Source of the DNA: Bacillus sp. V5-8f
GTDB lineage: Bacteria > Bacillota > Bacilli > Bacillales > DSM-1321
Reading direction: 5' to 3'
Assembly (NCBI RefSeq): GCF_002863565.1
Contig: NZ_PGUW01000004.1
Location: 620,001 to 684,000 of the forward strand
DNA: 64,000 bases
Positions 41,023-50,364 of the stretch are shown piece after piece. Position 1 is the stretch's first letter; each line of letters opens with the position of its first letter. Below the pieces are notes generated by a model, which saw nothing but the letters and a program-made list of their open reading frames with translations, made no database searches and was not told the origin of the DNA. A program made the position numbers and the translations under genes.

Positions 41023-41586
41023 ATGAGTATTTATAATTTCTCTGCTGTTGCAATGAATGGGCAAGCAACATCATTACAAGAATTCCAAGGGAAAGTTGTT
41101 TTAATCGTCAACACAGCTGGTAGATGCGGGTTTACATATCAGTACGAAGATCTTCAACGTTTATATGATCGTTACAAAGACAAAGGATTTGTGATTTTAG
41201 GTTTTCCTTGTAATCAATTTGACCATCAAGAACCTGATTCCAATGAAACGATCCAAACAAACTGTTTATTAAATTATGGGGTGAATTTCCCTCTATTCCA
41301 AAAGATAAACGTGCGTGATAAAGGAGCTCACCCGCTATTTGAATATCTGTCAAATTCAAAGGCTTTTGAGGGATTTAATCCATTTCACCCAGTTGCTAAA
41401 ATCCTATTGCCATTGATAAAAGAAAAGCATCCTGAGTATTTACTAGATGACTATTCAATTAAATGGAACTTTACTAAATTCTTAATCGATACAAATGGGA
41501 ACGTAATCAAACGATTCGAATGTACAACTGATCCGGTCGATATGGAGCAAGATATTGAAAACCTATTGGAATCTGTAACAATCTAA
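41023..41586 (+). CDS. Glutathione peroxidase-like thiol peroxidase (Gpx/BsaA family)
   Basis: A 187-residue peroxidase. The peroxidatic Cys35 is in NTAGRCGFT, followed by the resolving-loop motif GFPCNQF and WNFTKFLID near the C-terminus, all in the normal order. It reduces peroxides using thioredoxin in most Bacilli. It is about 25 residues longer than typical BsaA proteins because of an insertion around FEGFNPFHPVAKILLPLIKE, a segment seen in longer Gpx relatives. GGAGGG precedes the ATG. Single gene with its own terminator. Confidence 0.92.
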   Translation: MSIYNFSAVAMNGQATSLQEFQGKVVLIVNTAGRCGFTYQYEDLQRLYDRYKDKGFVILGFPCNQFDHQEPDSNETIQTNCLLNYGVNFPLFQKINVRDKGAHPLFEYLSNSKAFEGFNPFHPVAKILLPLIKEKHPEYLLDDYSIKWNFTKFLIDTNGNVIKRFECTTDPVDMEQDIENLLESVTI

Positions 41587-41677
41587 TCTTTTATGTTGTT
41601 TCTATTGGTATTTTACTAGAAATGACTAGCACTAGCATTCTGTATACTTATAATCATTTATATAATAGAAAACTTGC

Positions 41678-41727
41678 ACAGCACCCCGTTGTTAGAAGTA
41701 CCCCTAACAATGGAGGTGCTGTTTTTA
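41678..41727 (+). terminator. Long terminator hairpin after the peroxidase gene
   Basis: ACAGCACC (41678-41685) with GGTGCTGT (41715-41722), plus TTGTTAG/CTAACAA inside; T-run follows. Confidence 0.85.
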
Positions 41728-42123
41728 TTGTGATTTCTTTAGTAAAACATGCAGGATGAAGCAGAAAGAATGTAGGTAATAATAATTGCTTAAGCTATTT
41801 TAGGGATTCGCTTACTTTTTTCACCCTTTAGAGTTAAATTGCCCATACCATGTGGTACAGTCTTTTTCAATTTCCAAATATAAACTTTCTAAAGTATACT
41901 AATATTTTCAGTGATAAAAAGCATGATGGTATTAACAAAAAAGGATAATCATGTATACTCGAAATATATTTTATTTAGGGTAAGATTAAACGGAGGCAAA
42001 AAAATCCGCTCGTCCGAAACATTTTATTAATCATCAAGATTACAAGAGTATTGAAAATCTGAGTTATATTGTGGAACGTATATACGGCTTGCAGTCTCAG
42101 GTTTAGCTCTAAGTAGGAAAGAA
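41728..42123 (+). other. Gene-poor interval with a possible short coding relic
   Basis: About 400 bases. From about 41994 a frame without a start codon reads EAKKSARPKHFINHQDYKSI and ENLSYIVERIYGLQSQV to a TAG. An AAACGGAGG ribosome-like site is just before it, so a start codon may have been lost. Otherwise nothing was seen. Confidence 0.3.
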
Positions 42124-43041
42124 GTGGATAGTTTGGGAAAGATGTATTTGTTATTAGTGATCATTATGGTGGTTTGGGGGCTGAATGTGCCAGCTACGAA
42201 AATCCTTGTTGACCAATTTATGCCGGTGACTATTACAGCGCTGCGCATATTTACAGCAGGGATTACAGTGTTTGTGATCCTGTATATTTCAAAGCTGTTT
42301 CGGATGCCAATGAAAAAAGAGATCCCATCGCTTATTTTGGGTTCCGTTTTAAATGTTGCAGTTCATCATTATTTTCTCGCTGTTGGCCTAAGGAATACAA
42401 CAGCAGTAAATGGCGGGATTATTTTGGGCCTTGGTCCAATGCTTACCGCTATCCTGTCCATTATTTTACTTGGAAGCCGGTTTACCGTTGTAAAAGGTTT
42501 TGGTTTTGTCATTGGTTTTGCTGGTGTGTTGGTGATTGTTCTACAAGGGAAAACGGGATTTGAGGAGGTGTCCAGCGGCGATTTATTTATATTTATCTCC
42601 ATTTTGTCACAAGCGCTCAGCTTTATTTTGATTAAAAGAGTCTCAAAATCGATGGATCCTCGTTTGCTGACCGGGTATATGCTCGTGATAGGATCCTTTA
42701 TGCTATTGATGATGAGCTTAATCGTGGAACCTGGGGGGCTTAAGAGTGTGGATACAGGTTCAGCCTTAGATTACATCATCTTTTTCGCATCAGCCATTTT
42801 GGCCACCGCGATCGGGCATATGACCTACAATTATGCAATAGGAAAAATCGGAGCAGCAGAATCGGCCATTTTCATGAATTTGCCGCCGTTTTTTTCTCTC
42901 TCCGGTTCGGCACTTTTATTGAATGAACACATTTATCCTGCCCACTTAATCGGTCTTATTTTTATAATTGCGGGCGTAGTGGCTGGTTCGGGGGCCTATA
43001 AACAACTGCGCAAATCGAAACACACAGGGATTCCATTATAA
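42124..43041 (+). CDS. DMT-superfamily (EamA) transporter
   Basis: A 305-residue ten-helix permease, a typical drug/metabolite transporter: LLLVIIMVVWGLNVPATKIL, ITALRIFTAGITVFVILYI, NTTAVNGGIILGLGPMLTAI, then the second repeat with ATAIGHMTYNYAIGKIGAAE and FFSLSGSALLLNEHIYPAHL. Start is GTG 42124, or TTG 42133; GGAAAGAAG lies upstream. Length is normal. Substrate unknown; amino-acid or metabolite export is usual for the family. A different DMT transporter is at 30109. Confidence 0.88.
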   Translation: MDSLGKMYLLLVIIMVVWGLNVPATKILVDQFMPVTITALRIFTAGITVFVILYISKLFRMPMKKEIPSLILGSVLNVAVHHYFLAVGLRNTTAVNGGIILGLGPMLTAILSIILLGSRFTVVKGFGFVIGFAGVLVIVLQGKTGFEEVSSGDLFIFISILSQALSFILIKRVSKSMDPRLLTGYMLVIGSFMLLMMSLIVEPGGLKSVDTGSALDYIIFFASAILATAIGHMTYNYAIGKIGAAESAIFMNLPPFFSLSGSALLLNEHIYPAHLIGLIFIIAGVVAGSGAYKQLRKSKHTGIPL

Positions 43042-43253
43042 AGATGGAATTGGAATTTGTGTGTAATGTCCAAATATAATCCGGGAAAGCTTGTTGGCTT
43101 TTTTGAATGATCTCAGGAAGGGAATAAAAGCAGGAGTTAAACAAGTCTTCGAATTCCAGGAACCCATTAGTGCAAGAGAATTCCCGGTAAAGTAAGAGTA
43201 AAAAAGAATTAACACACATAAAAGACATAATGTTGAAGAATTAGGAGTACATC

Positions 43254-43733
43254 ATGCAAGGGAAAACACACATTGCCGGTGGCTTAGCTGCTGGCGCATT
43301 TTATTTAACCGCCGGAGGTTCAGTGGAGCAGGAAACTTTATTTTTCGCTAGCTGTGCAGTCGGTGCATTAATACCGGATATTGACCATACAGGGTCTACG
43401 ATTGGACGGAAAATTCCGTTGCTGGATAATTTGGTGAGCTCCCTGTTCGGCCATCGCGCTTTTACGCATAGTTTACTATTTTTATTTCTAGCCTATTTAT
43501 TATTTACCCAAACCCCTTGGCCAGAAGCGATTGAGTTCGGCATTTGGCTTGGAATGGCCAGCCATCTTGTATTGGATATGATTACTGTTAAAGGCATTAA
43601 ATTATTCTGGCCGATTAAAATAGATATCGGATTTCCTTGGGGAATTAAAACAGGGAGTGCTTTGGAAAAAGGGTTTTTCGGATTGTTGGTCGTATTTATA
43701 GGTTATTGCGGCTATCAATTATTTATAAAATAA
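43254..43733 (+). CDS. YdjM-like metal-dependent membrane hydrolase (DUF457)
   Basis: A 159-residue membrane protein with the YdjM/DUF457 signature: MQGKTHIAGGLAAGAF at the start, GALIPDIDHTGSTIGRK (metal-binding D-x-D-H) and HRAFTHSLLFLFLAYLLF (H-R-x-x-T-H-S). These His and Asp residues sit in membrane helices and are thought to bind metal. E. coli YdjM is LexA-controlled; no SOS box was seen here. AGGAG precedes the ATG. Function in Bacilli unknown. Confidence 0.88.
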   Translation: MQGKTHIAGGLAAGAFYLTAGGSVEQETLFFASCAVGALIPDIDHTGSTIGRKIPLLDNLVSSLFGHRAFTHSLLFLFLAYLLFTQTPWPEAIEFGIWLGMASHLVLDMITVKGIKLFWPIKIDIGFPWGIKTGSALEKGFFGLLVVFIGYCGYQLFIK

Positions 43734-43885
43734 TGGTGCTATTTGTTAATTTTATCGTTTAGAAATAGTAATAGGGATATCAAAAAAGCTAGTGAAGAGT
43801 TTACCATGAATATGCCGTTTGTAAGCGGATCGAGTAAAATACTAGTAGAATGTTAAGCGGGTTTTGGAAAGGGGTTTAAAGGGCA

Positions 43886-44062
43886 ATGACTTTATTCAAA
43901 TATAGAATCATTGTCAGCATCGTCTACATCATATATATATTTTCTCCTTTCATTACAGGAGTAGAAACGCCGTTAAATATTGATATAACATTCCTTTTTC
44001 TTCTAATGGTTTCAGTGTGGGTCTATGAGTGGAGAATAAACAAAAAAGGAAAGAGTGATTGA
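43886..44062 (+). CDS. Small membrane protein, 58 aa
   Basis: A 58-codon ORF starting MTLFKYRIIVSIVYIIYIF, with a second helix (DITFLFLLMVSVWVYEWRI) and a Lys-rich tail KKGKSD. AAGGGG lies about 11 nt upstream. It directly precedes, and almost touches, a small basic protein gene, suggesting a two-gene unit. I do not recognise the family. Confidence 0.5.
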   Translation: MTLFKYRIIVSIVYIIYIFSPFITGVETPLNIDITFLFLLMVSVWVYEWRINKKGKSD

Positions 44063-44064
44063 AA

Positions 44065-44241
44065 ATGCTATTCGGTTGGCTTCGAAAAAAGGGAGAAACT
44101 CCGTTGGTTGACCCGGAACTATTTGCAAGGGTGAACAGATTGGCCAGAACACCAGTCGGTCCTAGGAAGGTTCCATTATACAGGACACCCACAGCAAAAC
44201 GTAACGCCTTTAGGGTAATTAAAGGAGATAAGAAAGAGTAG
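44065..44241 (+). CDS. Small basic protein, 58 aa
   Basis: A frame of about 58 codons, MLFGWLRKKGETPLVDPELF, ARVNRLARTPVGPRKVPLYR, then TPTAKRNAFRVIKGDKKE. It is very basic with an amphipathic start. The start may be ATG 44065 or a TTG at 44059 overlapping the previous stop. The tight junction to the 58-residue membrane protein suggests a pair. A strong terminator follows. Family unknown. Confidence 0.5.
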   Translation: MLFGWLRKKGETPLVDPELFARVNRLARTPVGPRKVPLYRTPTAKRNAFRVIKGDKKE

Positions 44242-44264
44242 TGTTCATACTGCTATACTAGTTG

Positions 44265-44294
44265 AAAAAGCTGCCTTTACACGGTAGCTTTTTT
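44265..44294 (+). terminator. Terminator after the small-protein pair
   Basis: AAAAAGCTGCC pairs with GGTAGCTTTTTT except for one position, with a T-run. The stretch to 44490 otherwise shows only the leader promoter region. Confidence 0.88.
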
Positions 44295-44497
44295 GATCTG
44301 ATTTATTTTTTAAACCTTTTACCCATAGTGCTACATGGCGTCAAAAAAAATTCCTAGAAACTAGTTTATCAGTAAATGATTAGGGGAAAAATACTACCTT
44401 ACAGGTTCCTTTTCAACATATGCTAAAGAATTTATAGACTTTAGACCTATATTCTGGTTAAATAGTCATATTATATATTATAGAAACCTCAAATAAT

Positions 44498-44577
44498 CCG
44501 ATAAAGGCAAACTTATCGAAAGGTAAGGACGCAAAGCAACAGACCTAAAGCTAAGGCTATGGTGGCTGTGTTACCGA
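44498..44577 (+). ncRNA. Cyclic di-GMP-I (GEMM-I) riboswitch
   Basis: The RNA has the class I c-di-GMP aptamer core: GGCAAAC, a P2 stem CTTATC-GAAA-GGTAAG with GNRA tetraloop, the hallmark GGACGCAAAGC joint, a P3 stem with the CCTAA / TATGG tetraloop receptor, and a closing GTTACCG. All parts are in the normal order and spacing. It precedes the GGDEF-EAL gene at 44747 and is followed by a terminator (44599-44630), so ligand binding probably controls read-through. Confidence 0.92.
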
Positions 44578-44598
44578 AAAAAGGTTGTAGATCTCGTG

Positions 44599-44630
44599 CA
44601 CACAGCTCTTTTTTGGGGCTGTGTGTTTTT
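44599..44630 (+). terminator. Expression-platform terminator of the c-di-GMP riboswitch
   Basis: CACACAGCTC (44599-44608) pairs with GGGGCTGTGTG (44615-44625, minor wobble), then TTTTT. It lies about 20 nt behind the aptamer and 115 nt before the gene. Confidence 0.85.
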
Positions 44631-44746
44631 CATATTCAGTGAGATAGATAGGCTATAAAATGAAGAGCAAGAGTTGTGAAAGAGTACCTGTAACATGTTT
44701 TTAGCTCGTTTTTCTTTTAAGTGTTATCAGACCAGAAAGGAGAAGT

Positions 44747-47674
44747 ATGATAAAAAATATGCAAAATTCTAATTTTTTTCTAGATCTCTTCAGTCAGCAG
44801 TCTTTTGGTCAAGCACAACTACGTGACTTACAGGTTAGTGAGCAGAAAATTCGCATGTTAATTGATTTAATTCCAGAAATACTCTTGGTGAAGGATGAAA
44901 AGGGCCGCTGGCTTGTGGCAAACCAAATGGCTTTGGATTTATATGAGCTAGGTGACTGTGAATATATAGGAAAAACAGATGCAGACCTTGCTAAGATCAA
45001 TCCAAAGTACATAGAATCGTTCAACTATAATATAAAAACTGATGAGCTTGCTTGGAGAAACAGTTCTACTACTACAGTGGAAAAGACGGTTGAAAAGCCT
45101 GATGGGAACAAACAGGTTTGGGAGGTCATGAAGACACCTATATTTGATAAAAATGGAAACCCGCATCGCCTGATTATTGTGAGCCGTGATATTACTGACC
45201 GTAAAATAGCAGAAACAGCTTTGCAATTGAGTGAAGAGAAGTACCGATTGATTGCTAATAATATGAAAGATCTGATAGGTATGCTTGATGAAAATGGTAA
45301 GGTAAGATATGTATCTCCCTCTTTTGGCAGGGTGTTAGGATATCAAGTCATTCCTGATGGAGAGTTTGACTTTTTCAGTATTGTGCACGATGAGGATCTT
45401 TCTTACGTAAATGAAACATTTTACAAGGTGATTTCTCAACAGCAAGACCTGACAGCTGAGTTTAGATGTAGGCACAGTGATGGGGAATACATATGGTTTG
45501 AAATCAATTTTGCATGTGTGAATGGTATCGGTGGTGTGGTCGATCACATCATGATCGTTGCTCGGGATATTAGTGAGAGAAAAAATTATGAACATCATTT
45601 ACAGTCCATAGCATACCACGATTATTTGACAGGACTCCCAAATCGAAATATGCTATACTCCCTATTCTCGAAGCAGCTTAAGGCTGCTTCACGGAAGAAC
45701 CAAAGTCTTGCAGTATTATTTATAGACCTGGACCGATTTAAAACAATAAACGATACTCTAGGGCATCACACTGGCGATAAACTCCTTCAAGCTGTATCCA
45801 AACGTTTAACAAATATTATAAGAGAAGGTGATTTCGTCTTTCGACAGGGAGGAGACGAATTCATTATCATCCTAACAGACGCCAATAGGGCTGCTGCAAC
45901 CAAGATTGCAGAGAGAATTCTACGAGTGCTGTCAGAGCCATTTCGATTGAATAATCATGATGTGTTCAGTACTCCAAGTATCGGGATCAGTTTGTTTCCC
46001 GATCACGGGGAGACTGTAGAAAAACTAATCCAAAATGCGGACACTGCCATGTATCAAGCGAAAAAAGCAGGAAAAAACACGTTTGAATTTTTCTATTCTA
46101 AAGAAAACCAAACCCTGATTGACCCCTTAAGAATGGAAATGGATCTTCACAAAGCAATCGAGAGGCATGAACTTGTCCTTCACTACCAACCCAAAGTGAG
46201 TTTGAAAACTGGGAAAATTGTCGGAGCAGAGGCTTTAATCCGCTGGTTCCACTCTGAAAACGGATTGGTTTCACCTGCAGAGTTCATCCCGATTGCAGAA
46301 GAAACGGGCTTGATACTGCCGATTGGGGAATGGGCCATTTATACGGCCTGTAGACAGGTTAAAGAGTGGATAAACAAAGGGTTTTCCACTGTGATTTCCG
46401 TTAATATTTCAACCACACAGTTTGTACAATCAAATTTTGTGGCATCCATTGAACGGATTCTGGGGGAAACCGAGCTTGAACCCCAATGCTTAGAAATAGA
46501 GATCACAGAGAGTGTTTCGGCTGATATTGAACACACGATCACTACATTGCGTGGGTTGAAAAAATTGGGTGTTCGTATCAGCATAGACGATTTTGGCACA
46601 GGATTCAGTTCTTTAAATTATTTGAAGCAATTTCCGGTTGATACCTTAAAAATCGATCAATCTTTTACCCGTGAGCTTTACAATAATCCAAACGATGAAA
46701 CGATTGTGAAAACTATCATATCAATGGCCCATAATCTTAATTTAACTGTAGTTGCAGAGGGAATCGAAACGAAGGAACAACTGATGTTCCTACAACAGTA
46801 CTTTTGTGATGAAGGCCAGGGATATTTGATAAGCAGGCCAGTGTCCCCACAGGAATTCGAATCAACCTTTGACAAAGTTGAAACCATTGTGGAACAGTGC
46901 GGGCTTTCACTAGATAAGAACGAGAGACAGTGGACCGATGAAATATTGCGCATGGCGCGTGAGGAATTAAATAATACGATTAGGCTTCAGCAGGGGATGA
47001 CATTAAAATTTAAGAAAATAAATAACAAGTTCATTCATACTTTATGTGATGGCGAGTTATTATACCGCATGGGTTTTATTCCAAATGAAGTGGTAGGTAA
47101 GCAGCTTTTCGACTTTCTCCCAGATGATGTTGCAAGCGAAAAGACTAAATATTATGAGCGGGCTTGGGAAGGGGATGAACGCGTTACTTATGAAGGGGAA
47201 ATTAATGGCATCCACTACCTTGAGGTGTTTAGCCCAATTAAATCTGGTGGAAATGTAGTCGAGGTAATAGGATCATGTGTAGATATTAGTGAACGGAGAA
47301 AAGTAGAAGAAGCCCTTAGACAAACGGAATATCAATATCGATTGATCTTGGAAAATGCCACCGACTTGATCCGGATAGCCGATAAAGATAGAAAGTTGTT
47401 ATTCATTTCCCCTTCCCATGAAAAAGTACTGGGATATAGAACAGAGGAACTTGAAGGCAAAAGTATGGATGAATATATTCATCCAGGGGATTTAGTAAGT
47501 CTGGAAAAAATTAGGGAGTTTATGATAACGACCAGTACTGCTAGGCATTGCCAATGCAGAATGCTGCATAAAAATGGATATTGGGTCTCGATGGAAATTG
47601 GTTTAACCCCTGTGTTTCATGATGACGGACGCCTGAAATACATTGTTTCCGTTGGGAGGCCGAAAGACATGTAA
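44747..47674 (+). CDS. PAS-GGDEF-EAL-PAS c-di-GMP turnover protein
   Basis: A 975-residue soluble protein with AAAGGAG before the ATG. Order: two N-terminal PAS domains (about 35-155 and 160-285), a GGDEF domain with intact GGDEF (368-372) and I-site REGD, an EAL domain with EAL (495-497), DDFGTGFSSLNYL and VVAEGIET, then two further PAS-like domains after the EAL domain (DGELLYRMGFIPNEVVGKQL and DATDLIRIADKDRK-like). C-terminal PAS domains behind an EAL domain are uncommon. Both catalytic signatures are intact, so it may be bifunctional. The leader carries a c-di-GMP riboswitch, giving a direct feedback loop on the product or substrate. Confidence 0.93.
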   Translation: MIKNMQNSNFFLDLFSQQSFGQAQLRDLQVSEQKIRMLIDLIPEILLVKDEKGRWLVANQMALDLYELGDCEYIGKTDADLAKINPKYIESFNYNIKTDELAWRNSSTTTVEKTVEKPDGNKQVWEVMKTPIFDKNGNPHRLIIVSRDITDRKIAETALQLSEEKYRLIANNMKDLIGMLDENGKVRYVSPSFGRVLGYQVIPDGEFDFFSIVHDEDLSYVNETFYKVISQQQDLTAEFRCRHSDGEYIWFEINFACVNGIGGVVDHIMIVARDISERKNYEHHLQSIAYHDYLTGLPNRNMLYSLFSKQLKAASRKNQSLAVLFIDLDRFKTINDTLGHHTGDKLLQAVSKRLTNIIREGDFVFRQGGDEFIIILTDANRAAATKIAERILRVLSEPFRLNNHDVFSTPSIGISLFPDHGETVEKLIQNADTAMYQAKKAGKNTFEFFYSKENQTLIDPLRMEMDLHKAIERHELVLHYQPKVSLKTGKIVGAEALIRWFHSENGLVSPAEFIPIAEETGLILPIGEWAIYTACRQVKEWINKGFSTVISVNISTTQFVQSNFVASIERILGETELEPQCLEIEITESVSADIEHTITTLRGLKKLGVRISIDDFGTGFSSLNYLKQFPVDTLKIDQSFTRELYNNPNDETIVKTIISMAHNLNLTVVAEGIETKEQLMFLQQYFCDEGQGYLISRPVSPQEFESTFDKVETIVEQCGLSLDKNERQWTDEILRMAREELNNTIRLQQGMTLKFKKINNKFIHTLCDGELLYRMGFIPNEVVGKQLFDFLPDDVASEKTKYYERAWEGDERVTYEGEINGIHYLEVFSPIKSGGNVVEVIGSCVDISERRKVEEALRQTEYQYRLILENATDLIRIADKDRKLLFISPSHEKVLGYRTEELEGKSMDEYIHPGDLVSLEKIREFMITTSTARHCQCRMLHKNGYWVSMEIGLTPVFHDDGRLKYIVSVGRPKDM

Positions 47675-47739
47675 CAAGCTTAAGTGCCTCCAAAGAAAAA
47701 AACTAATCCGTAATTCTGTAAATAAGATAGACTGAGGTG

Positions 47740-47780
47740 CCAGCTCCTGATGCTATCATTCATCAGGGGGCTGGATTTTT
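47740..47780 (+). terminator. Terminator after the GGDEF-EAL-PAS gene
   Basis: CCAGCTCCTGATG (47740-47752) pairs with CATCAGGGGGCTGG (47761-47774) with one bulge, then ATTTTTT. Confidence 0.9.
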
Positions 47781-47937
47781 TACTTACTAGTTTGGTATTC
47801 GTGAACAACTTAGTAAAAATGGTATATTATTCCATTTAATTTACCTAATATTTCCTTCTTTTGGCTCCTTGTATAATTAATGCATCACTTTTTATGATAA
47901 ATACTTCCATTACGTACAGAAATAATAGGGGGATATG

Positions 47938-49275
47938 ATGAAAAAGATACCTATGCTTGTTACTACTTTGTTACTTTCTTTGGGAACGGCCCAATTTTCG
48001 GCAACCGCGCAGGAAGTGACAGAGAAAGATTATATTGTCGTGCTGAAGTCAAACAAAACCGACAGTGCCTCTCTTCAAACTCTTCAGGATCTTGGGACCG
48101 AAGTCCTTTTTCAGGCGCCGGAAATTGGAGTTGTTAATGTGAAGTCAGATGATCCGGCCTTCCTTGAAAAACTGGAGGGGAATTCTAGCATTCTTGAAGC
48201 CTCTGAAGATATTGAAATCCGTGTTGACGAGGAAGAAGCTGTTGCTCTCAATCTTCAAGAAAGCGGATTTTCACCAAGAGGAGCTGCCGATCTATATGAG
48301 CAGTATCAGTGGGACATCAAGCGAGTAACCGAAAACGGAAAGTCATGGACCATCAATCCTGGAAATAAAGAGACTCTTGTTGCAGTTATCGATACAGGCA
48401 TTGATTTTAACCATCCTGATTTAAAAAAGAATCTGGTGTTCGGTAAAGCGTTCTTCCCTGGCGCACAGCCTGAGGATGCCTATATGGATGCAACTTCTCA
48501 CGGTACACATGTTGCCGGGACAATTGCTGCCAACGGAAGAGTGATGGGAGTAGGTCCGGAACTGGCTATTGCTTCTTATCGTGTTGCGGATCCTAAGGGG
48601 AACATGGATTGGACAGGAATTTTATCCGCTATCACAACTGCAGCGGATGACGGTGCCGTTTCAGCAAACCTTAGCATTGGAACTTACACCGTTATGAATG
48701 ACAAGCAGGACCGTGCTATTCATCTATCTGCCAAAAGGGCTGTGCAATATGCTTTAAATAAAGGAATGCTAATAGTTGCCGCTAATGGCAATGAGGGATT
48801 GGATTTAGGTAAACGGATGGCAACGGAACAAGGAGAAGGCAAATTATACGACGGACCTTTATTTGATACCTTTTCAAGCATTCCGGGAGTGGTCAGTGTT
48901 TCTTCTACAACAAACCGTGACACTTTGTCGTACTACTCAAATTATGGTTCTTCAAACGTCCATCTTTCCGCCCCTGGAGGAGATTTAGGTCCAAACTGGC
49001 CAAATGAACAAGCAGATCCTTCATTAATGGAAAGAGAGGCGAGCGCTCTTTCAACCATTCCGGTTGAATTGGGTTCATATGGCCGGAAGATCGGGACAAG
49101 CATGGCTGCCCCGAAAGTAACAGCCGCTGCTGCGCTTCTGAAAGCCGAATACCCACAATTCACACCGCAACAGATTTCAACCCACCTGCAAAATACGGCA
49201 GAGGATCTAGGGAAACCTGGCCACGATGAATTTTTCGGGCATGGTTTAGTAAATGTGTATCAGGCATTGCAATAA
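47938..49275 (+). CDS. Secreted subtilisin-family serine protease (S8)
   Basis: A 445-residue preproprotease. Signal peptide of about 25 residues (TTLLLSLGTAQFSATAQ), an I9-type inhibitor propeptide (DYIVVLKSNKTDSASLQTLQ), then the S8 catalytic domain: Asp152 (VIDTGID), His188 (SHGTHVAG) and Ser388 (GTSMAAP). The oxyanion Asn is in VAANGNEG. It resembles intracellular/extracellular peptidase relatives with an extra loop (FDTFSSIPGVVSVSSTTNRD). ATG 47935 and 47938 are both possible; AGGGGG favours the second. Secreted and self-processing. Terminator at 49300-49335. Confidence 0.93.
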   Translation: MKKIPMLVTTLLLSLGTAQFSATAQEVTEKDYIVVLKSNKTDSASLQTLQDLGTEVLFQAPEIGVVNVKSDDPAFLEKLEGNSSILEASEDIEIRVDEEEAVALNLQESGFSPRGAADLYEQYQWDIKRVTENGKSWTINPGNKETLVAVIDTGIDFNHPDLKKNLVFGKAFFPGAQPEDAYMDATSHGTHVAGTIAANGRVMGVGPELAIASYRVADPKGNMDWTGILSAITTAADDGAVSANLSIGTYTVMNDKQDRAIHLSAKRAVQYALNKGMLIVAANGNEGLDLGKRMATEQGEGKLYDGPLFDTFSSIPGVVSVSSTTNRDTLSYYSNYGSSNVHLSAPGGDLGPNWPNEQADPSLMEREASALSTIPVELGSYGRKIGTSMAAPKVTAAAALLKAEYPQFTPQQISTHLQNTAEDLGKPGHDEFFGHGLVNVYQALQ

Positions 49276-49299
49276 ACAGATGCATGGCAGGAGGATGTA

Positions 49300-49335
49300 A
49301 GAAGCTGAAGCGACCTCGCTTCAGCTTCTGTTATT
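49300..49335 (+). terminator. Terminator of the subtilase gene
   Basis: AGAAGCTGAAGCGA (49300-49313) is exactly complementary to TCGCTTCAGCTTCT (49316-49329). The two-base gap means the loop opens a few pairs. A short T-rich tail follows. Confidence 0.8.
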
Positions 49336-49519
49336 CTACGAATATTGTACTGTATTCAACTTAAAGCAAGAAGTAGCTCCGGCCTATTTCTTCCAGCCGT
49401 TAAAAAGTCGATTTATTAAAACGTAATTAAGTTCAATCTGCAATAAACACATTACTATCAGATCTTCCCAATTGTCGCTTTGATTATATTGAGTAAAAGC
49501 CGGGGGTCTCAAAGTGCTC

Positions 49520-49740
49520 CATTTTTGGTCATTTCACTATTCGTTGACTGGCGTAATGATCTCCACTTCAAAGCTTACCCTTTTCCTAATCGCTTAAAAA
49601 TTTGTTTTCCGCTTAAATACCTGGGCTATGCTTTATGTGTAATTTCGTTAATAAATTGTGATATTCTCGCTAGAATTCTGGGTGTTCGCTGAATATTAAG
49701 ACTAGCGCTTAAATAGGTGGATTTCACTAATATATTGGAA
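49520..49740. repeat. Degenerate tandem repeats of about 20 bp (TTCGCT-AATAAAT type)
   Basis: Units containing TCGCTTAAA, CCGCTTAAAT, TTTCGTTAATAAAT, TTCTCGCTAG, TTCGCTGAATATT, GCGCTTAAAT and TTTCACTAATAT recur every 17-22 bases. The 70-codon frame at 49480-49692 lies across these units and is a by-product. The same family occurs cleanly at 62322-62420. The remaining bases between 49336 and 50013 hold no gene I can support. Confidence 0.55.
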
Positions 49741-50013
49741 TATCACCACAATTCATCATTCTGGTGTTTAGTCTGAGGCCAATAAAACGAAGAAACTGCA
49801 GAAAAAAATTCAAAAAACTCAAGAGTGTAAATATAAGTTTTAAGCTTAATAAACTTCTGGATAAGAAGAGAGCCAACTTTTAGAACAATTAGAGTTTCGC
49901 CGCTACTCTTTAGATTTTTAGAACTGGCATATATAAAAGCTTTTCATTGTATGAACAACGTTTTAACACTGATGGGGTAAAGAGTTAGCCTTTTGCCAAG
50001 CCTTTAAAAGGCT

Positions 50014-50364
50014 CTAAAGAGTGACGCTTTCATTCTTCACCTGTGATATCTTTTCTATGTATCTTTTATAGGCGGCTTTCAGCGCGACAATTACCGATCC
50101 CGAGGAAGGCGCAAAATAGTGTGTTTCAATGTGCTTCACAAGTGTGTCTACCCCATTGCTTAAATTATACCCAATGGTCATGCGCCGGAAAAAATCCTGG
50201 GCTAAATCTGTGATAAATGTGAATTCGGCGTTGACGATTACATGATTAGACGGATTGATTTCTAAAACAATTCCCGCATGTTTATAAATCTCGTACATGG
50301 CACTGCCTTGTGGAGCTTTTGCGTAAGCGGTTACCAAAACGGTTTTAAGATTATTTTCACTCAC
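50014..50364 (-). CDS. DUF3870-family protein
   Basis: A 116-residue protein starting at GTG 50364 (AGGGAGGG upstream; ATG codons 45 nt further up lack support). It reads LKTVLVTAYAKAPQGSAMYE, IYKHAGIVLEINPSNHVIVN, AEFTFITDLAQDFFRRMTIG, with HIETHYFAPSSGSVIVALKA near the end, the DUF3870 pattern. These small soluble proteins have no assigned function and often occur near catabolic genes. It is divergent from the 3-hydroxyacyl-CoA dehydrogenase operon and may be controlled with it. Confidence 0.75.
   Translation of the reverse strand: MSENNLKTVLVTAYAKAPQGSAMYEIYKHAGIVLEINPSNHVIVNAEFTFITDLAQDFFRRMTIGYNLSNGVDTLVKHIETHYFAPSSGSVIVALKAAYKRYIEKISQVKNESVTL

Noticed and set aside
43030-43080. Inverted repeat behind the DMT transporter
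   Set aside because: Imperfect arms and no T-run; not convincing as a terminator.
49480-49692. 70-codon plus-strand ORF
   Set aside because: It lies across degenerate tandem repeats and ends among them.
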